6,897 nucleotides of DNA. Origin: Chloroflexota bacterium. Its GTDB lineage: Bacteria > Chloroflexota > Limnocylindria > Limnocylindrales > CSP1-4. The stretch lies in assembly GCA_021785115.1 (NCBI GenBank), contig JAJYGO010000403.1, positions 1-6,897 of the forward strand, in the 5' to 3' direction. The translations under genes and the position numbers were made by a program. Numbering within the stretch: the first letter of the stretch is position 1; each line of letters starts with the position of its first letter. Below the pieces are notes generated by a model that had not been told where the DNA came from, searched no databases, and saw nothing but the letters and a program-made list of their open reading frames with translations. Of the stretch, positions 1 through 5,256 are shown piece by piece.

Positions 1-53
1 CTCGCCTGGACATGGTGCACGCCTACCTGCGACAGGCCCATCAGAACTCGTGA
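1..53 (+). CDS. C-terminal tail of an upstream gene (partial, unknown function)
   Basis: One frame stays open from the left edge to a TGA at 51-53 and reads RLDMVHAYLRQAHQNS. This looks like an ordinary amphipathic C-terminal helix. The other two plus frames give Cys/Thr/Pro-rich peptides that look non-coding. Only about 16 residues are visible, so no family can be assigned. The location beside a polysaccharide cluster makes a glycan-related protein plausible, but that is inference from position only. The gap to the flippase start is 113 bp and contains a candidate promoter, so the two genes need not share a transcript. Confidence 0.4.
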   Translation, partial: RLDMVHAYLRQAHQNS

Positions 54-106
54 CCTCGTGTGTGAGTCTGTGACTCGGGCGTAGCTTCGCATACGGCGAC
101 GAGACG

Positions 107-134
107 GTGTGGACCCTTGTTGGGCCGGCCACAC
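107..134. repeat. Imperfect inverted repeat upstream of the flippase
   Basis: GTGTGG at 107-112 is complementary to CCACAC at 129-134. Inside it, CCC at 114-116 can pair with GGG at 122-124 around a TTGTT loop. No T-run follows, so it does not look like a classical intrinsic terminator for the upstream gene. It ends about 20 bp before the candidate -10 box, placing it roughly -60 to -33 relative to the proposed transcription start. That position would suit an operator or a factor-dependent terminator. A smaller repeat, GAGTC/GACTC at 64-76, lies further upstream. Short arms in GC-rich DNA can occur by chance. Confidence 0.3.
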
Positions 135-154
135 GAGAGTCCTAGTCCAGCGTG

Positions 155-160
155 TACGGT
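155..160 (+). promoter_or_regulatory. Candidate -10 box (TACGGT) for a leaderless flippase transcript
   Basis: TACGGT fits the TANNNT -10 pattern and sits exactly six bases before the ATG at 167. Transcription would therefore start at or next to the start codon. No Shine-Dalgarno-like purine run precedes that ATG, which fits leaderless translation. No good -35 hexamer is visible at the usual distance. The same arrangement recurs before the gene starting at 5257, which strengthens the case slightly. Confidence 0.4.
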
Positions 161-166
161 TGCCCC

Positions 167-1633
167 ATGTCGGAGGCGCGTGACCTGCTCGCGGAACCCG
201 AAGATGTCCCCGTCCACCGTGGCTTCGTCGCTCTGACCCGGCATTCCATCGTCTTCGCGCTCGGGGCGATCGCCGGCAAGGCCGTCGGACTCGTGATGCT
301 TCCGGTGCTGACTCGGATCCTCGGCCCGGCACAGTACGGCAGCCTGGACGTGCTCATGTCGCTCGGATCCGCAGCGACCGCGACGCTCCTGCTGGGACTG
401 GACGTCGGCGCGCTGCGCCTGTACTTCGACCAGCCCGACGATCGCTCGCGCCGTACGCTCTTCGCGACGTGGCTGACGATCGGCCTCGGGGTGTCCGGGG
501 TTGCGGCCATTCTGATCCTGTGGCAGGCGCCGTCGATCAGCGGCCTGCTGTTCCATGACAGTGCGTTTCACCTGGGAGTCGCGGCGGTTGCGGTCGTCGT
601 CGTCGCCCAGACGGTGCAGGTCGTCGTCCTGACCGCGCTTCGAGCCGAGGGTCGTCCGTGGGTTTACGCCCTGGTCAGCGGCGGCGTGCTTGCGCTCTAC
701 GGCGTTCTCGCGGTGCTGCTGTTGGTCTGGTGGCGCGCAGATGCAATCGCCGTCATGTGGGCGTGGGCGATAGCGCTTGTCGTCTCGTCGGCAGCGGGAA
801 TGACGGTCCTTGGAGGCAATGTCCGGAGCCAGCCTTCGCGTGACGTGGCGCTACGGCTGTTCCGCCTCGGCCTTCCATTGGCACCGGGGGTCACGGCAAC
901 GCTGGTGGCCGACTTTGCCAACCGTGCGATCCTGCTGGGGGCGCGCGGGCCTTCGGAGGTCGGTTTCTACACAGTTGCCGTGCGATTCGCCTCCGTCGCG
1001 GCGCTGGCCCTCACTGGCTTCCAGCTTGCATGGCAACCACATGCCTTCGCGCTCGGGACGAGCGCCGCCGCGCTCTCGAGGATCGGGAATGACGGGCGAC
1101 GGATCGTCTCGATGGTGGCGATCCTTGTTACCGCCGTCGCGGCGCTCGGGCCAGAGCTGATCCAGACCGTCGCCGGGCGTCCGTACGACTCGGCGGTTCC
1201 TGCTCTCGGGTTCAGCCTGATCGCGACTCTTGGAACGGCGCTCTTTCTCGTCGAGTCGCTTCCGAGCATCATCGCGAGAGAGACCAGGGATGTCGGGCTC
1301 GCAATGGGAATGGGCGTCGGGCTCGCGCTGGCACTCAACCTCGCGCTGGTGACCTCGGCCGGTAGCACAGGGACGGCGGCGGCCGTCGCAACTGGACAGC
1401 TCACCTCCGCGGGCATCGTGGCCATACTGGGCAGGAGAAGATTGCGAATCCAGTTCGGCAGTCTTCGTCTCGTCTCGATCGTAGTCGCGACCATCGGCGT
1501 CGTGCTGGCGGTGACGATTGCTGCTCCGGATGCTTCTCTGGGGGTCCGGGTTGTCACCGTCCTCGCCGTCTGCATCATGGTGCTGCTACTTGAACGGGCA
1601 CGGACGGGACCTGCCATTGCGACGGCTGAGTAA
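167..1633 (+). CDS. Polysaccharide (O-antigen/teichoic acid type) flippase, Wzx-like membrane protein
   Basis: The 488-residue product is almost entirely hydrophobic, with about 14 predicted membrane helices, as expected for the MATE/MVF-like polysaccharide transporter families. The N-terminal signature resembles Wzx/RfbX proteins: a first helix containing GKAVGLVMLPVLTRILGPAQYG, given here in the pieces GKAVGLVMLPVL and TRILGPAQYG, then a polar break after LRLYF. A second family-like block, VGFYTVAVRFASV, appears mid-protein. Such proteins flip undecaprenyl-diphosphate-linked glycans from the inner to the outer face of the cytoplasmic membrane. I chose ATG 167 because a TANNNT box lies six bases upstream; GTG 152 is an in-frame alternative adding five residues. 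The gene ends in TAA. A 147-bp gap with no obvious terminator separates it from the sugar transferase, so co-transcription is possible. Substrate cannot be inferred. Confidence 0.88.
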   Translation: MSEARDLLAEPEDVPVHRGFVALTRHSIVFALGAIAGKAVGLVMLPVLTRILGPAQYGSLDVLMSLGSAATATLLLGLDVGALRLYFDQPDDRSRRTLFATWLTIGLGVSGVAAILILWQAPSISGLLFHDSAFHLGVAAVAVVVVAQTVQVVVLTALRAEGRPWVYALVSGGVLALYGVLAVLLLVWWRADAIAVMWAWAIALVVSSAAGMTVLGGNVRSQPSRDVALRLFRLGLPLAPGVTATLVADFANRAILLGARGPSEVGFYTVAVRFASVAALALTGFQLAWQPHAFALGTSAAALSRIGNDGRRIVSMVAILVTAVAALGPELIQTVAGRPYDSAVPALGFSLIATLGTALFLVESLPSIIARETRDVGLAMGMGVGLALALNLALVTSAGSTGTAAAVATGQLTSAGIVAILGRRRLRIQFGSLRLVSIVVATIGVVLAVTIAAPDASLGVRVVTVLAVCIMVLLLERARTGPAIATAE

Positions 1634-1768
1634 CGCACTGAGCGGTCCCATCCGAGGCCGCGTGCCGGTCGCGCGGAGCCGACTGGCGGGTAGTCCTCCC
1701 CCGTCCTGTCTCTTCGCCTCGTTGCCCCTACTCCGCTCGCACCTGGCCGCCGCGGCCTCCACGAAGCT

Positions 1769-1775
1769 GGGGTGA
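1769..1775 (+). promoter_or_regulatory. Shine-Dalgarno-like site deciding the sugar transferase start
   Basis: GGGGTGA matches the anti-Shine-Dalgarno complement at GGTGA and lies five bases before ATG 1781. It overlaps the alternative GTG at 1772, so it favours the ATG, which gives a protein three residues shorter. Confidence 0.5.
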
Positions 1776-1780
1776 CGCGA

Positions 1781-2383
1781 ATGACGCTCTGGCAGGCCGC
1801 GCAGCGGGCCGCCGCGGGGGTGCTCCTCGTGGTCACCGGCCCGCTCATCGTGGCGCTCGCGCTAGCGATCCGGGTCGATACGCCGGGGCCGGCATTCTTC
1901 ACCGGAGTGCGCGTTGGCCGCGGCGGGGCGCCATTCCGGATTCACAAGCTAAGGACGATGGGGTGGACTCCAGATGCACCGGGAGCGGCAATCACCTCGC
2001 ATGCCGACCCTCGCGTCACCCGCATCGGTCGGTTCATCCGACAGACGCACCTCGACGAATTGCCTCAGCTCTGGGACGTCGTGCGAGGAGAGATGCTCCT
2101 CGTCGGCCCGCGGCCGGAGGCGCCCGAGTACGTCGACCTGCAAGACGACCGGTGGCGGCGGATTCTCGCGGTCCGGCCTGGGATCACGGGCCCGACGCAG
2201 CTCGCCTTTCGCGACGAGGCTCGGCTGCTCGACCACTCGGATCCTGACGCGACCTACCGTTCTCTGCTGCTGCCGGCCAAGATGGAATCGGATCTTGCCT
2301 ACGTCGAGCGACGGACGTGGCGAACGGACATCGAGTGGCTTGGGCGGACATGGATGTCGCTGCGAGACGGAGGCCCGTGGTGA
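1781..2383 (+). CDS. Undecaprenyl-phosphate sugar-1-phosphate transferase (small monotopic PGT, PglC/WcaJ-core type)
   Basis: The 200-residue protein is the minimal catalytic core of the bacterial sugar transferase family. It would transfer a sugar-1-phosphate from a UDP-sugar to undecaprenyl phosphate at the inner membrane, the first step of glycan assembly. An N-terminal hydrophobic helix (about residues 8-31) would be the re-entrant membrane anchor. The family motifs follow in order: PGPAFFTGVRVG, FRIHKLRTM, DPRVTRIGRFIR, then LDELPQLWDVVRG with the catalytic Asp-Glu pair at residues 92-93, and LLVGPRPE. It lacks the extra N-terminal membrane domain of full WcaJ proteins, and the length agrees with PglC-type enzymes. 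GTG 1772 is an alternative start. It overlaps the downstream GT2 gene by four bases (GTGA), implying translational coupling. The donor sugar is unknown; a HexNAc derivative from the CapD-like enzyme is a reasonable guess. Confidence 0.9.
   Translation: MTLWQAAQRAAAGVLLVVTGPLIVALALAIRVDTPGPAFFTGVRVGRGGAPFRIHKLRTMGWTPDAPGAAITSHADPRVTRIGRFIRQTHLDELPQLWDVVRGEMLLVGPRPEAPEYVDLQDDRWRRILAVRPGITGPTQLAFRDEARLLDHSDPDATYRSLLLPAKMESDLAYVERRTWRTDIEWLGRTWMSLRDGGPW
2369..2373 (+). promoter_or_regulatory. Ribosome binding site deciding the GT2 start
   Basis: GGAGG lies six bases before GTG 2380, and only three before the adjacent GTG 2377. It sits inside the end of the sugar transferase gene and supports a coupled start at 2380, where GTG overlaps the upstream TGA. 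Confidence 0.6.
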
Positions 2384-3432
2384 GCGCAGGATCCACTGCA
2401 GCGAACGATGGACACGAATTGCGCCCTGCTCCCGACCGCGCGCCGCAGGCCAGATCTTCGGTGTCGGTCGTCATCCCTGCGAAGAACGAGGCACGGACGA
2501 TTACTCGCTGCCTCGAGGGCGTAGTGGCATCCCTCCCGGCCGACGGCGAGGTGATTGTCGTGGACGGGGCGTCGTCGGACGCCACTCGCCAGCTAGTTCT
2601 GACTTTCGCCGAGCGTGATCCCCGCGTCAGGCTCGTGCACAACCCGACCGGCATCACGCCGCGGGGGCTGAACGCCGGGATCCGCGCGTCCGTGGGCACC
2701 GTAGTCGTGCGTATGGACGCCCATTCCCGGCCGCCTGCGAACTACATCCCGCGGCTCTTGGCGTTACTCCAGGCAACGGGCGCGTGGAACGTGGGCGGCA
2801 TTCAGGTGCGCGAAGGCGAAGGTGTGATGGGCCGCGCCGTCGCTGCCGCGACGTCGAGCCCGATCGGCATCGGAGACTCGGCACTGCTGACGGATCAGTC
2901 CGGGCGCGTGGAGACGGTCTACCTTGGATGTTGGCCGCGGTGGGTGTTCGACCGCGTCGGGCTCTTCGACGAGGAGCTGGAACGGAACCAAGACGACGAG
3001 CACAACGACCGCATCCTTGAGGCCGGCGGCCTAATCTACTGCGATCCAACCGTCCGGATCGCATATCAGGCTCGCTCAACGCTCCGCGCTCTCTTCCGTC
3101 AATACAGGCAGTTCGGCACGTGGAAGGTGCGCGTGTTTCAGAAGCATCCGCGCGCGCTCAGGATGCGCCACGTCGTCCCCGCCGCATGGGTAGCGTTCCT
3201 GAATGTCGGGCTGGTGAGCGCGGTCGCATCACCGGCGGCACGTGTGGTTCTTGTCTCAGGGGTCGGCGCGTACGGCCTGATCATTGGGCGCGAGGCACGG
3301 CGCCTCAGCAAAGCAGACACGCCAACGTCGGCAATCTTCGCCGCCCTGGCGACGATCCATGCCGCGTACGGCCTCGGGCTCTGGTGGGGGCTCATCAGGT
3401 TCAGGTTCCGCCGGCGCCGCGGATCAGACTGA
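2380..3432 (+). CDS. Family 2 glycosyltransferase, ExoA-like, with C-terminal membrane helices
   Basis: The 350-residue product has a GT-A fold signature. VSVVIPAKNEA (about residues 28-38) begins the nucleotide-binding strand, VIVVDGASSDAT (58-69) follows, and VRMDAHSRPP (110-119) holds the metal-binding DxD-like Asp113/His115. GLFDEELERNQDDEHNDR spans 194-211; its RNQDDE block and the later QYRQFGTWK resemble succinoglycan glucosyltransferase ExoA and relatives. Three hydrophobic segments near 264-287, 288-302 and 317-339, and a basic tail ending RFRRRRGSD, anchor it in the membrane with the active site in the cytoplasm. It would add a sugar from a nucleotide donor to the lipid-linked glycan; donor, linkage and acceptor cannot be read from sequence. 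The frame is open upstream to GTG 2317, but the GGAGG site and the 4-bp overlap favour GTG 2380. Its last nine bases overlap the convergent GT4 gene. Confidence 0.87.
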   Translation: MSAGSTAANDGHELRPAPDRAPQARSSVSVVIPAKNEARTITRCLEGVVASLPADGEVIVVDGASSDATRQLVLTFAERDPRVRLVHNPTGITPRGLNAGIRASVGTVVVRMDAHSRPPANYIPRLLALLQATGAWNVGGIQVREGEGVMGRAVAAATSSPIGIGDSALLTDQSGRVETVYLGCWPRWVFDRVGLFDEELERNQDDEHNDRILEAGGLIYCDPTVRIAYQARSTLRALFRQYRQFGTWKVRVFQKHPRALRMRHVVPAAWVAFLNVGLVSAVASPAARVVLVSGVGAYGLIIGREARRLSKADTPTSAIFAALATIHAAYGLGLWWGLIRFRFRRRRGSD

Positions 3433-4524
3433 CTGCTGATTGCCCAGTTCGGACACGCGGTCATACATCGCCGCGAGCGTCCGAAGCTGCCGCTCCCATG
3501 TGACCGGGCGCACGCGCTCCCGCGGTGCGGGGTCGCCCGACTGGCAGCGTGTCACGGCGACGATGGCTTCCGCGAGCTCATCCTCCGACGGATCCATTGA
3601 TACGACGACCCCGATGGTCTCGTCTACCCACTGTCTGTTGGCGGGCAGGTCGTTCACAATGGGCACGAGGCCGGCCGCGAGCCCTTCGAGGAGGGCCGCG
3701 CTCGTCGCGTCGCTTCGAGGAACCGATACGAGGACTGATGACGCGAGCAGCCGGCGGTGCAGTTCCGGCTGCGAAAGATGACGGGTGAACTCCACGGTCG
3801 GATCGCCACCGGCCGCCGCGCGCACGCGTGCTTCATCTGAGCCTGAGCCGGCAACCACGAGCCGCCAGCGCTCCATGACCTCCGGCCTGCTGCGGCGGGC
3901 AAGTTCATATGCCCTTACGACCAGGTCGACCCGCATGTCGGGATCGAGACGACGCGAGCTCACGATTACTGGCCGCGCCTCTCGTTCACCGCTGACCAAC
4001 TCCTCGGGGGGGCCAAAGACGAACTCGGCCACCGGAGTCGAAGGGGCAAGGGACCGAGCTTCCTCGATCAGGTCATCGCTGTCGCCGGTGATCACATCGG
4101 CGCTGCGGAGAGCCAGAGCCGCCATCAACCGGCGTGCGGGATTGGCCCGCGCCGTCACGAGCAGGTCGGTACCCCAGGCAGTCTGGACGAGCGGAACATG
4201 GCGTCTGAGGAAGCTGGCCATGCGCGTTGCTCCGGCGGCCATCAGGCCGTAGCTCGACACGTAGTGGGCGTGGACCACGCGTGGGCGGCGCGCGACGATG
4301 AGCCGCGCCAGCGACGGGATGGCCAGTGCATACCTGGCGTCGACGTTTGCCGGGAGGGTACCCAGGCGGTGCAATGTAACTCCACCGATCGGGTCACCCT
4401 GGAAGCCTGCCACCTCGATGCGCAAACCCGCTGCCGTTAGCCCGGACGCGAGTCGGCGGACATGCACACTCGACGCGTCGCCGACGAGCAGGATCGGCGA
4501 AGGAGTGGGCCGGCCTCCGTTCAA
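3424..4524 (-). CDS. Family 4 glycosyltransferase (GT-B fold)
   Basis: The 366-residue protein has the two-domain layout of retaining GT4 enzymes. The N-terminal acceptor domain opens with PILLVGDASSVHVRRLASGL (residues 10-29) and contains VVHAHYVSSYG (83-93) and QTAWGTDLL (114-122). The C-terminal donor domain carries VIVSSRRLDP (186-195), LVVAGSGSDE (222-231) and SDATSAALLEGLAAG (271-285). The usual E-x7-E donor motif appears as Asp272-x7-Glu280, a conservative change that I recall in other GT4 enzymes. It probably transfers a hexose or related sugar to the growing glycan in the cytoplasm. The start is TTG 4524, overlapping the stop of the acyltransferase by four bases (TTGA); no other start codon preserves the first beta strand. 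The gene is therefore probably translated by coupling. Its 3' end overlaps the convergent GT2 gene by nine bases. Confidence 0.88.
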   Translation of the reverse strand: MNGGRPTPSPILLVGDASSVHVRRLASGLTAAGLRIEVAGFQGDPIGGVTLHRLGTLPANVDARYALAIPSLARLIVARRPRVVHAHYVSSYGLMAAGATRMASFLRRHVPLVQTAWGTDLLVTARANPARRLMAALALRSADVITGDSDDLIEEARSLAPSTPVAEFVFGPPEELVSGEREARPVIVSSRRLDPDMRVDLVVRAYELARRSRPEVMERWRLVVAGSGSDEARVRAAAGGDPTVEFTRHLSQPELHRRLLASSVLVSVPRSDATSAALLEGLAAGLVPIVNDLPANRQWVDETIGVVVSMDPSEDELAEAIVAVTRCQSGDPAPRERVRPVTWERQLRTLAAMYDRVSELGNQQSV

Positions 4525-5057
4525 TTGGCCGCCATCGGGGCCTTCGGGTCCGGCGACATCGCCTCGGGATCCGTTGCCAACTCGATTGGGCGCGCGGGCG
4601 AGCCAACGACCGTAATCCTTGGGGGGACCGGCCGCGTTACCACTGCCCCTGCGCCGACAACCGCTTCGTCACCGATCGAGCACCCGGCGAGCACAATCGC
4701 TCCGGTTCCGAGGAATGCGTATGAGCCGACAACCGTGGCGCGGTGGACGGTGCCGATTCGATCAGCGGTCGGGCTTTGGTGGGAGGATCCTGCGTCCTGA
4801 TGCGTGTGAACGGCCACGCGTGCTGCCAGGACGGCGCCGCGCCGGATTGTGAGTTGATCGACAAGATCGAGGAGGACATCAGCGCCGACGTAGCAGTCAC
4901 GCTCGATAGTCAGGTTCCGCCAATCGGCGTTGATCACGCGAAGCGGGTGCACGCGGACGTCTGCTCCAACCTCCGCGCCGAACGCGCGCATGAGCAAGGC
5001 CCGCGCCCTTGGCGGCATGGGGAGCGTGAGCAGCCAGGGCCGAAAGCCCCACTCCAT
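4521..5057 (-). CDS. Hexapeptide-repeat acyltransferase (WcaF/colanic acid acetyltransferase-like)
   Basis: The 178-residue protein matches the left-handed beta-helix acyltransferases that O-acetylate polysaccharides using acetyl-CoA. A short N-terminal helical part ends in LLMRAFGAEVG, the usual LLRLFGA-like junction into the beta-helix. Hexapeptide turns then run through YVGADV, LTIRRGAVLA, FLGTGAIVLAG and IGDEAVVGAGAVVTRPVP, closing with VVGSPARPI, the family's VxGNPAK-like end. The likely catalytic His is in the VHTHQD loop (His84 or His86), equivalent to the SHD of relatives. I take ATG 5057 as the start. TTG 5066, three residues earlier, is also possible, and a GAGG lies 11 bases before the ATG but only two before the TTG. 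The frame is blocked by a stop at 5115-5117. It is the first gene of a two-gene minus-strand unit with the GT4. The acyl donor and target sugar are unknown. Confidence 0.85.
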   Translation of the reverse strand: MEWGFRPWLLTLPMPPRARALLMRAFGAEVGADVRVHPLRVINADWRNLTIERDCYVGADVLLDLVDQLTIRRGAVLAARVAVHTHQDAGSSHQSPTADRIGTVHRATVVGSYAFLGTGAIVLAGCSIGDEAVVGAGAVVTRPVPPRITVVGSPARPIELATDPEAMSPDPKAPMAAN

Positions 5058-5140
5058 CAGCTTCAATACCTCGTATCCGACGCAGACGTGCCGCCCCTTC
5101 CCGCGGAGTCGCGGTCAAGACAGAGCGATGCTACGCTGCG

Positions 5141-5203
5141 CTCGACTGGCTCACCAGTGCTTCGACGTCGGCTGGCCAGCGCCTCGACGTCACGGGAACC
5201 CGC
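5141..5203. repeat. Cluster of palindromes and YTCGAC repeats between divergent genes
   Basis: The hexamer CTCGAC/TTCGAC starts at 5141, 5161 and 5183 (spacings 20 and 22 bp). Each copy is followed by a short inverted repeat: ACTGG-ctca-CCAGT (5145-5158), the perfect palindrome GCTGGCCAGC (5171-5180), and CGGG-aa-CCCG (5193-5202). The second and third copies share GCYTCGACGTC (5159-5169 and 5181-5191), and GACGTC is itself palindromic. The region lies in the roughly 190-bp gap between the divergent acyltransferase and CapD-like genes, about 55-115 bp upstream of the proposed start at 5257. It may be a multi-site operator, but chance in GC-rich DNA cannot be excluded by eye. Confidence 0.4.
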
Positions 5204-5243
5204 TCCCCGCGTCGCCGATAGATCCTGCGGTCCCCGCACACCC

Positions 5244-5249
5244 TAAACT
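5244..5249 (+). promoter_or_regulatory. Candidate -10 box (TAAACT) for a leaderless CapD-like gene
   Basis: TAAACT matches TANNNT well and is notably A/T-rich for this region. It ends seven bases before GTG 5257, so the transcript would begin at or beside the start codon. No Shine-Dalgarno sequence precedes either GTG 5257 or the later ATG 5299. A convincing -35 hexamer is not visible. Confidence 0.5.
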
Positions 5250-5256
5250 CCAACGC

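Noticed and set aside
1745..1757. GGCCG-CCG-CGGCC inverted repeat between flippase and sugar transferase as a terminator
   Set aside because: The arms are five bases, the loop is three, and no T-run follows; it is more likely chance in GC-rich sequence.
967..1902. A 311-codon open frame on the minus strand opposite the flippase
   Set aside because: The product is low in complexity, rich in Arg, Ser, Thr and Ala, and has no recognisable motif. It lies opposite a clear membrane protein gene in high-GC DNA, where antisense frames stay open by composition. It also spans the intergenic gap without reason.
1974..2618. A 214-codon plus-strand frame across the sugar transferase and GT2 genes
   Set aside because: It crosses two well-supported overlapping genes in another frame and is Arg/Ser/Cys-rich with no family features.
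5113..5133. TTGACC (5118-5113) and TAGCAT (5133-5128) on the minus strand as a promoter for the acyltransferase
   Set aside because: The -10-like hexamer lies upstream of the -35-like one, so they cannot belong to one promoter, and neither has a matching partner at normal spacing. TAGCAT alone could still be a -10 box, but the support is too weak to list.
4743..5246. A plus-strand frame spanning the acyltransferase and the divergent intergenic region
   Set aside because: It is opposite the hexapeptide-repeat gene, shows no domain-like pattern, and would run through the palindrome cluster and stop at the candidate promoter.
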